Below, piece by piece: positions 12,501 through 24,643 of a stretch of DNA of 64,000 nt. This DNA is from Cucumis sativus. Lineage: Eukaryota; Streptophyta; Magnoliopsida; Cucurbitales; Cucurbitaceae. Where the stretch lies: NCBI RefSeq assembly GCF_000004075.3, contig NC_026660.2:6448001-6512000 (forward strand), in the 5' to 3' direction. Every line of letters begins with the position of its first letter. Position 1 is the stretch's first letter. The notes under the pieces are model-generated. The model did no database searches. It was not told the origin of the DNA and was given only the letters and a program-made list of their open reading frames with translations. Both the position numbers and the translations under genes were made by a program.

Positions 12501-14918
12501 TAAATTTTGGAATTAATTAGTGCTCCTCATCATCATCGGTCTCTGCCTCACATATTCATTATTATTATTTGCACCATCTCTAACCAAACCAAATTTCTTC
12601 ATATATGATTTCTTTTGTTCAAATCTTTATTCATCATGAAATAATTTAATAAGATAATTACTTGAAAACCAGAATGATTTGATATTAGAATTTTGTAAAA
12701 ATCAAACTCAATAATTGAAATTAAGTCATGTGGTAGTCTTGATTTTATTTAATCTATAACTTAATTAAACCTAATAATTTCTAAATCCATGTCTTCTTGA
12801 AAGAAATGTATGGATGATGAACCAATATTCTATATCTTTTTTTAAAGGATAATAGGGGGTGGCAAGAGAATATTTTCTAACATCATTAAAGTAACTTTTC
12901 ATTTAATTTTTAGAGTTGAAATTTCAATTCTATCATTCATTTATAAAAACAAAAATTGAGAATCAATTATTTATTGGGTAGAATTTTCAAGTCTTTGAAT
13001 TTTAAATAATACATAGCTGTGATGGGATATATGAAAGACGTGTATGAAAATTACTTTTAAAATACTTTTTTATTTGTTATTTAAAAGAGAGTGAAAATAA
13101 TAACTTTTAAATTTTGAATTATTAAAATCATTTTAAACAATTAACTCTTCTCACTAAAATTATTTTTGAACACGTTTTTTTTCAAGTATATATATATATG
13201 TGTGTGATAATTAATGTAATTATATTAGGCATAGGACCACTTAATTTTTCATCCTCCTACTTTCTATATTTATATCTATGTAATTTGGTTTTCATACTTT
13301 TTAAAACATTTATTTTCATCATGAAAAGTAATGTATCTTTAACTAGTATACATATATCTATTTTCAAATTCCATACTCATCACGAAAATCCTTTTAAATA
13401 ACGAACATTGAAAATACAGTGTGGTGTTAGTTCTTAAAATATAAAAAGAAATAAAATAAACTTTTAAGATGAAGAGATAAGCAACTCGAAAGAATGGAGT
13501 AAAATATACCTAAGTTAAAAGTATAGAGATCACCAAAATTGACACTTAAATATTCGAAACTATATAAAAACTATATATATATATATATAGTATCATATTG
13601 TAGCCATTTGGTTTCTGTTTTTATTTTTTAAAATTTAAGTTAAAAATAAATTTTAAAACTTTTTTTTGGTTGAAATTTAGTTTAAAATTCAACCATGGTT
13701 ATAAGAAATTACGATTATAAGCTTACTTTTTCAAAATTAATTTAACTAAAACAAAAAAAATGAATGGATTTCCAAACAATTATGATGATTGATTAAAATT
13801 CGAAAACCTAGTTTGGAGAGAAATTATAATAGATATCTTAATTTTGCTACTTTAACAGTTGAGCTACTAAATTCCACGTCTTTAAAGGGTAGAAGATGAA
13901 AAGGAAAACGTGTATGATTGAAGTGAAAGAAGATGAAGATTTTGTATTATATTGTGGATGAAAAAGACTCACGTGTATGGCTAAGAGGTATTGTTGTTCA
14001 TTGCCATGAATGAATAATAAAAAGAAAAATGGTTAGGTTAGATTAGGTTATGGGGCCATATTTATTCATCCACGAAAGACCATTGTGTGACCATCTCCAA
14101 CCATATTTGATTCGTTCCTATAAATGTTCATTTTTCATATCCCATCTTCATCACTTCTTATAGCCGTATAACTATGTACATAGAATCACGTAAATTTAAA
14201 AAATAATTAAAATATAATAACAATCCTGTTTCAAAATCATGCATATTATTTTAAATTTTGAAAATTTAAAAACAAAGCAGAAGTATTCTTTACAAGCTTC
14301 ATTTTCAAAAATAGAAAACCAAAATTATTATTAAACAACACTTTAGTTTTTAAATTTTGTCTAGAATTTTAAACTAATTTTAAAAGAAGAGAACGATTAT
14401 GAATGGATAGTTGTTGCATATATAATTTGATTATTATTTTGTATTGCCTTTGTACATTGAATGGGGTGAGTACCAAATGATTGTTAATATTTTGATTTAG
14501 ATTTCATAATTTTTATTATCATGTTCGTTCAAAATGAGTCATGTCAATTCTTCTACCCAATTGAATAACTTTTCGTAATTGACGGTGGTATGCATAATCT
14601 TTTTTATCCTAATGTGAAACATAAGCCACATGTCTGGTCTATTTGATAAGTGTGTGAAGGGTACAAAATACAAATATTTTTGTTCTATCTTGACTTAGTA
14701 TAATATATGTTTTTCTTAAATTTTAAATTTAGGGTTTTGATTGAAGTGGCTAGATTGAGTTTGTGGGTTTCCTACTGTTTAACAATTATTAAATTGTTGA
14801 AATATAACACACTAAGGGGACTATGTGTATATTTTGGTTTCTTGTTCCTAAGGACTTGGATTTAACTTTTGTAGATGTATAATTAGGGTTTTGGTCAAGC
14901 TACTACTACTCCAAATAT
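9600..14918. other. Long AT-rich intergenic region
   Basis: The first ~200 bases are the TCP gene leader and promoter, including a (TA)-rich block near 9868-9898. Beyond that I see only AT-rich sequence with poly-A/T tracts, a dinucleotide repeat near 13571-13590 and one small inverted-repeat element (11489-11632, listed separately). No open frame has supporting splice structure or a domain. Confidence 0.6.
11489..11632. repeat. Probable MITE (small inverted-repeat element)
   Basis: The left end reads tatttacaaatgtagcaaaa. The reverse complement of the right end reads about the same (ttacaaatataacaaaatag), giving imperfect inverted ends of roughly 25 bp around a ~100-bp AT-rich core with repeated atagataaagat. 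There is no coding capacity. Exact borders and a target duplication are not clear. Confidence 0.5.
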
Positions 14919-14927
14919 AAATTGGTT
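14919..14927. other. Target-site duplication, left copy
   Basis: The 9-bp word aaattggtt here is repeated exactly at 18591-18599, immediately outside the inverted ends of the transposon. Nine bases is the typical duplication made by Mutator-like transposases. Confidence 0.85.
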
Positions 14928-15037
14928 GGGGAATTATCAAAAATAGGATAATTTGGAAGGATGTAAAGAGTTTTGAGATGAATTTTAAAAAAGATGACTT
15001 TTAGGACAAATTAGTTGGAAAAAGTCTATATTACCCT
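14928..15037 (+). repeat. MULE terminal inverted repeat, left
   Basis: This 110-bp segment aligns with the reverse complement of 18481-18590 with scattered mismatches and small gaps. Shared landmarks are the outer caaaaata, the middle ttttaaaaa and aggacaaatta, and the inner attaccct. Confidence 0.85.
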
Positions 15038-15558
15038 CAAGTTAAAAAATATCCTAAAATCAATTTATGAATCCTCTCTTCTCCTTCTCCCTCCGTTTTT
15101 TCACTTTCTAAAAATGTTTCATTTTTCTCTCATCCCTCCCTCTGGTGTTCCATTTTCCCTCATTTTCACGAAATTTCCTTTTTCTTCCTTTTCCATTCTT
15201 TAATTCGTTTTCTTGAAATTTCTTTCTGAAGCTCTTCCCATGGTCTCCCACCGGCCTTTGAAAACCATTTTCTCCATTTTCTCACTTCCAAAAAGAATAT
15301 TTCATTTTTCTCTCATCTCTCTCCATTTTCATACATTGTGGGATAAATTGGCCTTCCTAATTCTAAGAGCATGAAAATGTTGCTCTCACCTGCATTGTTG
15401 TACATTATATAAAAGTTCTGCACACTTTACAATTTTCCAAGATAATGAAATAAAAATTGCATACCAAAAAACAAAAATGGTATTCATTCCATTATATAAA
15501 ACTATTTATGTACATAGTTTGGAACATATACAATTCCTTCAAAAGTTGGAACTAAAAG

Positions 15559-17721
15559 TCAATACATGGGATTGTTGGTCCATAATTGAAATGCCAATTG
15601 TTTTCTAAAATATGACATGTTTTCTTGACATAATGTAGCTACATCTAAACCAGAAGCTTCATATTCGAAATACTTAATTGTAAATACACCACAATCACTA
15701 TTGTTGCGTTGAAGTGGAATGGAGTCGACAATGACAAGTGGCCAAGGTTCCTTGTGTGTTGATGATCCGCCTCTCCTAACAAAGAATCCAGTAGCATCGA
15801 GCAAATTTGGCACCATCTCTTGAATTGGCTCTAATATGCTTCTCATATCTTCGGCACTCGTCAGCGACGGAAGCGAATCCCATACCTTAACTTGACAACG
15901 TACCAAGTCCAAGCATAATAGAATCCAATGATTGCCATGGATATTGAATGGAGAGTAAATGTAATCAACATTCACCCAAGGATCTTGACAGTCTTGTTTT
16001 GATCCGACAACATAGTCAACCTGCTTACTAAATGTGATAAACTACTTACTATAGACTGAAAATGATGAGCAGGGTCAATCTTGTACATGGGACCGTTAGT
16101 TGATGTTGAAGCCATACTGAAACCTGCATAAAAAAAAACTAATTAAATATAATTGCATAAGAGACTTACTAAACATGGATGCACTAGCATCTTGGGACTT
16201 CTACTCAAAATTTTGGAAGGTGAGAGATAGGTGCGAGATGCTGGAAAACTTCAAGGCAAAGTTGCTAAGTCTAATAAAATTGCTAACCCTAAAGCCTTAA
16301 CACCTAGTAGAGTAGCTAAACATGCATTCTAAACGGTTTAGGAAGGTTAACACTCTCATCTTGGGACTTCTACTCAAAATTTTGGAAGGTGAGAGATAGG
16401 TGCTGATAGGTGCGAGATGCTGGAAAACTTCAAGGCAAAGTTGCTAAGTCTAATAAAATTGCTAACCCTAAAGCCTTAACACCTAGTAGAGTAGCTAAAC
16501 ATGCATTCTAAACGGTTTAGGAAGGTTAACACTCTCATCTTGGGACTTCTACTCAAAATTTTGGAAGGTGAGAGATAGGTGCTGATAGGTGCGAGATGCT
16601 GGAAAACTTCAAGGCAAAGTTGCTAAGTCTAATAAAATTGCTAACCCTAAAGCCTTAACACCTAGTAGAGTAGCTAAACATGCATTCTAAACGGTTTAGG
16701 AAGTTTACACTCTTATATTGGGACTTCTACTCAAAATTTTGGAAGGTGCGAGATAGGTGCTGATAGGTGCGAGACGATGGAAAACTTCAAGGCAAAGTTG
16801 CTAAGTCTAATAAAATTGCTAGCTAAACATGCATTCTAAACGGTTTAGGAAGTTAACACTCTTATATTAGGACTTCTACTCAAAATTTTGGAAGGTGAGA
16901 TATGATAGGTGCGAGATGATGGAAAATTTCAAGGCAAAGTTGCTAAGTCTAATAAAATTGCTAACCCTAAAGCCATAACACCTAGTAGAGTAGCTAAACA
17001 TGCATTCTAAACGGTTTAGGAAGGTTAACACTCTCATCTTGGGACTTCTACTCAAAATTTTGGAAGGTGCGAGATAGGTGCTGATAGGTACGAGATGATG
17101 GAAAAATTCAAGGCAAAGTAGCTAAGTCTAATAAAATTGCTAACCCTAAAGCCTTAACACCTAGTAGACTACCTAGACTAGCTAAACATGCATTCTAAAG
17201 ATTGTATTCTATTGGAACTACATCACTAAAAACATTAACAAAGTAGAGAACAACAATGCAGCTTATGATAATGTCTTTCAACAAATTGCAAAGGAAATGG
17301 TCTTTCAACAATGCAGCTTATGATATTCTATTGTACTGGTAGCTTTGCAGAGTTTATATGGGATACCAAATATATGTTCGAATTCAAGTTCTAAACTCCA
17401 AGGTATGGTTTTTCTATTATTACAGTACATTGCAAAGGAAATGATGGATACGGCACTGCCAACGTAGAGGAGTGGATAAGAAATGGAGAGGTCCGGTGAA
17501 AACAAACCTGAAATCGAAATGGATGGAAGTGGAGAAGCGTCCGCCGGAGTTGAAGTCGAAAGTAAAACAGAGACACGTGCAATGTCAGTAGTACGACTCT
17601 CCTTCCTTGCATTTTGAAGATTAGTGAATATCCCTTCAAGGTCATTAACACAATTCTTTTCTTTTTCCTTCAAAACCTAATGAGAAGTAGATTGATATTT
17701 ACTCTTCAAACCCTTTGGCAT
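15559..17721 (-). pseudogene. ULP1/SENP-type cysteine protease gene carried by the MULE
   Basis: The 3' exon (16020-15559, 153 residues plus stop) encodes a C48-family catalytic domain: GNHWILLCLD with the His, VKVWDSLP with the Asp, and LQRNNSDCGVF with the Gln and catalytic Cys. The triad is therefore intact. ULP1/SENP enzymes remove SUMO from proteins; transposon-borne copies have no established role. Further 5' on the same strand, a frame from ATG 17721 reads MPKGLKSKYQSTSH, hits TAG at 17679-17677, and continues as a good coding frame to a donor after 17518 (ISIS|gtttgt). A middle exon was probably lost or lies near 16120 (MASTSTNGPMYK, out of frame with the last exon). The in-frame stop and missing connections make this a decayed or incomplete gene. 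The tandem array lies between the two coding parts, where an intron would be. Confidence 0.7.
16188..17205. repeat. Tandem array of ~179-bp units inside the MULE
   Basis: About six head-to-tail copies begin near 16188, 16357, 16536, 16714, 16863 and 17035. Each starts cttgggacttctactcaaaa, contains ggcaaagttgctaagtctaa, and ends gcattctaaacggtttagg. Copies two to four are nearly identical. The first lacks a 10-bp tgctgatagg piece and the fifth has an internal deletion. There is no long open frame through the array. Confidence 0.9.
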
Positions 17722-18401
17722 TGATCCGTCTCTTTTCTTCCACCAAAATTATCTTAGCAGCAACTGAAAAAAAAAGAAATCACAATGAAGCACCAACCCT
17801 ATATATAAAGTCCGTTCAGATTGCAAAACAGAATCTACCCAAAAGGAAAAAAATCATATGGGCTTTCGAAACAAATACATTTCTAATGCTACCATTGAAT
17901 ATTCATCCACTCCCTCTTACTCAGTTCAAAAAATAGGAGACTGAATTGGAAACAAGTAAAATTGTAACCATTATAACGATCATAAAATGATCACAAAATT
18001 TCACCTAAGCTAATCCATCCTTACCTAGGTCTCTATTTAAAATTTCGGCAAAATCTTAAACATGTTTTTCTATCATGTACTAATTCACCGTGATCTCTGT
18101 GTGCCATCATCAAAGATTCGACTCAGTAAGCGGTCTTTTGATTCAACCCTAATTCACGTATTAAAAAGGAAGAAAAACAGAAATAAACAAAGAATAGTTA
18201 CCCACCAAATTGCTGAATATTTGAGTCGAAAATCAGAGGAAAGTTTGGAGGAAGAAGATTAGGGGGTTTAGTTTTTTCCTTAGAGAAGTAACAAGTGTAG
18301 CTTTGGCTCTTTGTTCAGATCTTTTAGTTCACACCGGAGGAGCGACGAACGACATCCGAGAAGCGATGATATGCACCGAAGTAGAAGGAGAAGAAAGCGA
18401 A

Positions 18402-18432
18402 TGTGTGTGTGTGTGTTTTTTTTTTTTTTTTG
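18402..18432. repeat. (TG)n followed by poly-T
   Basis: A short TG dinucleotide run (18402-18415) passes into poly-T. It lies just inside the right inverted repeat, beside the GC-richer presumed leader of the minus-strand transposon gene. Confidence 0.7.
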
Positions 18433-18480
18433 CGTTTTGTTTCTGCGTTGAGGAGAAGGAATGGAAGGTAAAATGAATTA

Positions 18481-18590
18481 AGGGTAATTTAGACAATTCA
18501 CACATAATTTGTCCTAGAAATCAACTTTTTAAAAATCAATCTCATAAATCTTTTATTCCTCCATTTTTGGCTTATTTTTGTTAATTTCCC
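18481..18590 (-). repeat. MULE terminal inverted repeat, right
   Basis: This is the inverted partner of 14928-15037. The 9-bp word aaattggtt follows immediately (18591-18599). Confidence 0.85.
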
Positions 18591-18599
18591 AAATTGGTT

Positions 18600-21500
18600 A
18601 CCTTAGCTTCTTTCACATCAATTATTATTTAGATTTGAAATCACACTTATATAGCTATCCCATTTAAGGACCAAATCTCCATCCAATTATACAATTTTCA
18701 ACATATAAAATTGAAAACAAATTTGTTGCATTTTAACCCTTTTATTTCAAAAACAGAAAAAAAATGTTATTTACAAGTAAATGTCGGTCAAATTTTCTAT
18801 AAAATAGAATAAAATTTTAGGTTAGATAAACATTAGATATCGATAGACTTTTATTAGTGTATTAACTATATTAATATACACGAATATAATTAGTATTGTA
18901 AATATATTTTAAATTTTTATTATATTTTATAAATAGCTCCTATAATTAATAAAATAGATTTTTTAAAATAAAAGTCTGTATATTTAACCTTTTATAAGTT
19001 TTCAACAATTTTTTTTCTCTTTTTCCCTCTCTCCAACATTTCTTTCTCTCTAATTTTTTCTTTTCACTTATATAATTTTTATTTCTCTAAAATTTTGGTT
19101 GGAGTCACTGCATAACGTTTTTCCTCTCTCAAAATAAAACATTTTTCCAAGAGCTTCTCTCTCTAAATTATTTGTTTTTAAAATTTCTCTCTCCAGTAAA
19201 TAAATCTCTAACTTTGCTTCACTCTAAATTTCTTCTCACAATGTGACTTTCTTTGTTTTTACCAATTCATCTAACATATTTAATTTACTCACAACTTTTT
19301 TCTCTCTAATTTTCTTAAAGTCTATTTCCTTTACCATTTATCTATTTCCCTCGAAACTTTTATAATTTTTCTTCTAAAAATAATTAAATATTTTCCTGTC
19401 ACGCGTCTAAATATATATATATGTTCGTTTAATTAATTTGTGACTTATTTATGAAGTCATATGTATAGTCTTGTTTGTTTACGCATATAGGATGAGTATG
19501 TCTTGTCCATTCAAGTAAAAAAATATTTTTGGTGTATGGTTCAAATATTCTACTTAGAAAAATTATATTGTTACATATCAAGGTAAATTTTTTTATTCTA
19601 GTGAAAATGTGTAAGTACACAATGGTTAAAAGAAACTAAAAAGATTAAAAAGAAGAAAGTGGTAAGAATTTATTTTAACCTAATGTTTTATTTTCTTTGG
19701 AATTTTGATGGTGATTGGTAATGTGACAAAACACACACAAAAGAATTGTCAACTAATTTGGGCAGGAAAATTATTCTAATAGACTTTTCTTCTTTTCATA
19801 CTTGAATATTGAAAAAAGTAGGGGGAATTTTTCTTTTTCTTTTGGAAAAAACAATAAAAGTGAGAAAATTAAAAAAAAAAATAGAAACTTGGAAAAAGAA
19901 AAGGTGGGAAGAAAAGAAGAGATTGATAATAATGGGTAGGTGGGTTACATTTGTCCTCTTCCTCCATGGTTTCACATCTTGTGTTGCCCATCAAGGGAAC
20001 ACCAATGGGACCCTACTCTTAAAGTTTGCTATTGACATATCACCCACCCTTTCCTACAATTCTTTTTCATTAAATACATTCATTTTTTAATCAAAAACAC
20101 CATCCAAAACCCATCAATTTAGTAAATGTTCAAATAGAACGCGCGGATTCCTCTTTTTTTCTTCCCAAATAACTAACTTAAAATTACAAAATCTTAAGTT
20201 AATATGTTAGGGTTAGAAAGCTTGTATTATACGTCTAAACATATACATATGTATACTATTAGCAATGATTTCATTTGAGTTCTTACCCTCCACTTACTCA
20301 ATGTGATTTTCCTTACCATAGAGTAATATGAATTTTGAAGGAACATTTGAAGAGTACGTAAAAAAAATACTACACCATGCACTAAGAAAAAGAAAAGCAA
20401 TAATTAATTAATTTTTGTATAAATGAAGGTTGAATTTGATATTGAAAGGGTTAAATATGAAGAGGAAAAAAGAAAGAAAGGTGCTTGATTAGATCACGAG
20501 TCTCGAGGAGTGGAAACCCTTTCTTTCATGAAATCATTGTCCTTTCCTATTGGGAATCAAATGGTGTGGGGGAGAGACAAATTTCAATAAATTACATCCT
20601 TTTTATGATTTATGTCTTCTTTCTTTCTTTCTTCTTACTAATTTCCAATTCCAATTCTCCCTTTTTATCATTTTCATTTCGTCTTATACATTATGATTAT
20701 CAATATCTTATATTAACTTCCATTTTTGTTTCAGATATATATATATATATATCTCATTATGGGTTTTCATATATCTAATAATTGTGGTGAGCCGTATTTG
20801 TGTTTATTTTGCTTTAATTTATGTAAAGAATCAAATCTTCTATACTTTACCCTTTCATTTTTGTGAATAATAATAATAAAGTATCCAAACAAGATTGTAA
20901 TATTTTGTTTTAAAAACTTAGTAGATATGAATTTAAGTTAAGTTTTTAAAGATATAGTTTTTTGGTATAATGTTTGGATTAATTAACATTACTTTTTCTA
21001 CTCATTTTTAGTACAACTTCTACTCTTAAATAAATGTTCCTATATTGACACAATGTTTAAAATTTCACATAACAACAAAATAGTTGGAAAGTTTACAAAT
21101 AAAATAAAGTTTGTGTACTTCTCTGTGGAGTAGAAAATACAAAATAATTATTAAATGAAACATATTTTTCACACACATTAAACAAACACACATAATTAAA
21201 TTAAACAATCACTTTTAAAGTCCCATTTAACAAAAAAGAGAAAAAAAATCATAACAACATTTATTTAATTAGCTTTTGGTTTTCTTTGCTTTGGAATTGA
21301 ACCTAGGACTTGACAAATACAAAGAGAAGTAAAGAAGAGAAGAAGAGAAGAAGTTGTCCCCCACATGGATCATTTTAGATTAAATATATCCATGTAAACA
21401 AATTATAATTTAATGTGATTTCTAATTTCTTATTCTCCATCATATTTAAGTCTCTTAAAATAAGAAAAACAAAAAAAACAAAACAACATTGTTCAAGTGA

Positions 21501-24500
21501 GCTCGCTCTATCACCTCCTCGTCGTAAAGAGCGAGAAAGCATATGTGAGTTCTCCCTAAATATAGTTGGACATATGCATATAGAAAAGAACTAAGAAGAA
21601 ATCCTAACTATTATGAAAAATTAATTTTTTCTTAGTTAACATACAATATTTGGACTTGATTTAAATTGATAATATATATTTTATGTTAATTAGAGCTTGT
21701 GATATATGAAAATAACATTAGTTTATATATCTTAATTTGATATAAATGGACCCACTAGTTATAGATAATATATAGATCAATATATTAGTGCAAAGACTAT
21801 GAATATGAGATATTGATTTGAATGTTCTTGTTCATGCTAAGAAAATGTAAGTTGAATTCTTCATTGAAATAAACCATGTTAAGAAAGGTTTTAGAAATTG
21901 ATCCTCCTTTAAATTTATCTAAGATTTCAACATTTCAATTTTTAAAATAATTTAAAATATTATATCCAATATATTATACTTCAAAGTTAAATAGGGATTA
22001 AAATCTAGATTTTTAATTTATAAAAGAAACTTGATATCTAGTTTGATTTATATATTTTTTATTTATTTTAATTAGTTAGAGATAAGGAGGAGGAAGCAAT
22101 CTTTTTCACAAAAGGGAAAGGGAAAGCGATTTTGACAATTTATCTCTATAAGAAGAATTCATAATTGGGATTCAATATTAAAATAGATAAAGATGACAAC
22201 AACCATATGAGACAACTCATTTCTTAATATATTTATAAAACTAAAATACTAATTCAGAATATTTTTCATTCTTTAAATAAATTGTTGTTTAATAAATAAT
22301 GGTTTGGAGTTCCAAATATTAGAATTTTGACCCCAATTATTAAAAGTAAAAGAAAAAAAACAACTATTTGAGATTTAATCGAACCTCTTCATCTACTTAT
22401 TTAAAATTTTGAGTTAATTAGTAATTTAATAGTGCCAATATTATAAAAATATATTAAAATTTTTGTTTGGAGGATTAATGCTACAAGAAAAATCAATTTA
22501 AGTTGTATGAGTTAAAATTTAATAAACTAATAATACTAAAACTAAAATCAATTAAAACCCAAGACTTTAAAACTAAAATCAATTAAAATGTAAGACTTTC
22601 ATATGTTCCACAATTGGCAACAAACCTCAAGAATAAGTCTAACTTTGTCATATTGAGTAGTATAATACTTGGACTCTAGTTCACATGAGCCCAAAAGTGG
22701 CCCATTAAATAATGTGGCCCATCTCTCATTAATTTTGTACAAAACCTCCAAAAGTCCACAATACCTAATCTCACTTTCGTAGTAATCTTAAGAGTGCATA
22801 ATGAATGATTAGAAATCGTGCTAAATTCACATTAAACATAAGATCAATTTAAACTCTACCAATTAATTTTTTTTCTTTCGAACTTGTGGTTCGAAGAGTC
22901 ACAGATTTCACTCACTACTTTGCTGAAAAGAGTTTGATAATAAATTAATTTTCTTTTTAAAAATATAATAAAAACAAGAGATTTCAAATTCCATATTTAT
23001 TTTTGAGATATACTTGTTTTAATATATAAATTATTTAATTGATTATAATTATTGTCTACAAATAATAATATGGGAAAATAATCGATGATTAATTGGAATA
23101 ATATCTTGATTTTGATTTACCTATATATATGTATATATATTAGCTTAATTAATTAGAAGATTTCTACTCCAATATTTAAAAACTACTACTCTTTTATCAC
23201 CATTCACATTAAAACTTAACTCATACAATTGCTACTAACTATTTTTACAAGTTTTTGGCCAGCTCCTAAGACATATTTTTTAATTACATAAAAAATATCA
23301 ACCTCGTTCATATCGATCGAGACTCGAGTCGAGTCGAGTCAAGTCGAGTCAGAGTCTCATCCCGTCCCTACCGAAAAGATTTCCATATCTATTAATGAAA
23401 AAATATGGCTTTGATGAGGTGGATCATACTTGGCCTAGTGCCCTGCAGTTACTGCACTTTATGTACTTATTTCCCCCTTAGCATGTGCATATATCGAATA
23501 TATGTCTTCAATTTTACATTAACCTATTTATTCATTTTATGTAAAACATTACAAATCAAGTTTTAATATTTTGCTATTTACTTAATTTATAGGTATTAAT
23601 AACATAGATATTATCATCTAAATAAACTCACATGTTATATATAAGTAATGTGTATTGGATTTGCAAGTTGGTTGGTATATATAGGTTTAGTAAGTGTTAT
23701 TCTTGAAAGATTAGTGGTAAAGATGAGAATTAATAGAGAATTATTTTAATTTGGTTCTAAACTAAACCTTATTTTGAAGCCTTTGGAAATTAGTTTAAGA
23801 TCAAAACAACTTTCCCTTTGGATTTATAAAGTAAAGTTTATAATGCAAAATTTTGCATATGCATGTGTCCTTCTATGTTAAGAAAGGAATTTCAAACCCT
23901 TCAATGGGTCCTCTTAAAATTGCTATCTCATGTAGAAGTGCTCTACAAAAAAAAGCAAAAGAAATATTTATTTCTCAACATCATGTGAAGGCCATTTGGT
24001 ACATAGGGTAGATTAACGAGGTTTTCTTTTAGTAAATTAAATAGAATAATATTGCAACAATTATATTATCGGACGAAAGAAGAGTATAATTATATCAATT
24101 AACCGCTAGTTATATATAATATATTTTTATTTACAACATGTCAATTGGTGAAAAAATTTTAAATTTCTAACCTCAAAGTTGATTGGACAAGTTTTGCATT
24201 AGTTGAATATTGTGCTCATACTAATTAGTTATGTTTATGTCCATTACAATTCTTGAACTTCTATCCAATAAGCATCAATGAAATATCTTTATATATATAT
24301 ATATACACGAGTAATGTTGACGAGAAGAAAACACGATTGAAAATGACTTTATATTAGAAATGAAGAAACCTCAGCATTATTTGAACTAAAAAATCTTAAT
24401 TACAAAGAAAAAAATAGAGTTAGAGTTAAATATATAACTACTAATATATGGATATGATTTCATCAAAATCATGATATATACACATATTAGCTCATTCCAA

Positions 24501-24643
24501 TATTCACCATCATGCATGAAGCTTCAACATTGACTAGCGTAAAGATCGAAAGAATTTAGCATTACATTTTTTATCTCAACTATTGTGAGATCAAATGATT
24601 AATTATTACATTAAACAAAATAAAAAGGGAAGACAAAAAAAAA
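18600..24643. other. Long AT-rich intergenic region
   Basis: No supported gene. Contents are pyrimidine-rich tracts (19020-19380), a few AT dinucleotide runs, a GAGTC pentamer run (23320-23355), a 32-bp-scale duplication around 22537-22600 and a short hairpin near 21502-21535. A short frame near 19931 (MGRWVTFVLFLHG...) starts with a hydrophobic stretch but has no other support. Confidence 0.6.
23320..23355. repeat. GAGTC pentanucleotide microsatellite
   Basis: Six to eight copies of gagtc, with one aagtc variant, lie in tandem and are preceded by the palindromic atcgatcgagactcgagtc. It is noncoding. Confidence 0.75.

Larger units (their letters stand above)
14928..18590. mobile_element. Mutator-like element (MULE) carrying a ULP1 protease gene
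   Basis: The element is 3663 bp. Its ends are inverted repeats of about 110 bp (14928-15037 and 18481-18590), starting GGGGAATTATCAAAAATA on the left and GGGAAATTAACAAAAATA on the right strand, and sharing an inner block aggacaaatta. An exact 9-bp duplication flanks it. Inside lies a minus-strand gene with a ULP1/C48 protease exon, a second coding-like exon and an array of ~179-bp tandem repeats. No transposase-like open frame is present, so it probably needs a helper. Plant MULEs that carry ULP1-type proteases are known (Kaonashi/KI-type). The diverged inverted ends show that the insertion is not recent. Confidence 0.88.

Noticed and set aside
16020-16125. Frame MASTSTNGPMYKIDPAHHF as direct N-terminus of the protease exon
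   Set aside because: It is out of frame with the protease exon, and the GTAAGT...CAG interval between them would be an intron of only about 35 bases, too short for a plant intron.
19931-20090. Short frame MGRWVTFVLFLHG with signal-peptide look
   Set aside because: It is only ~50 codons, has no homology I recognise and no splice partners, and lies in low-complexity DNA.
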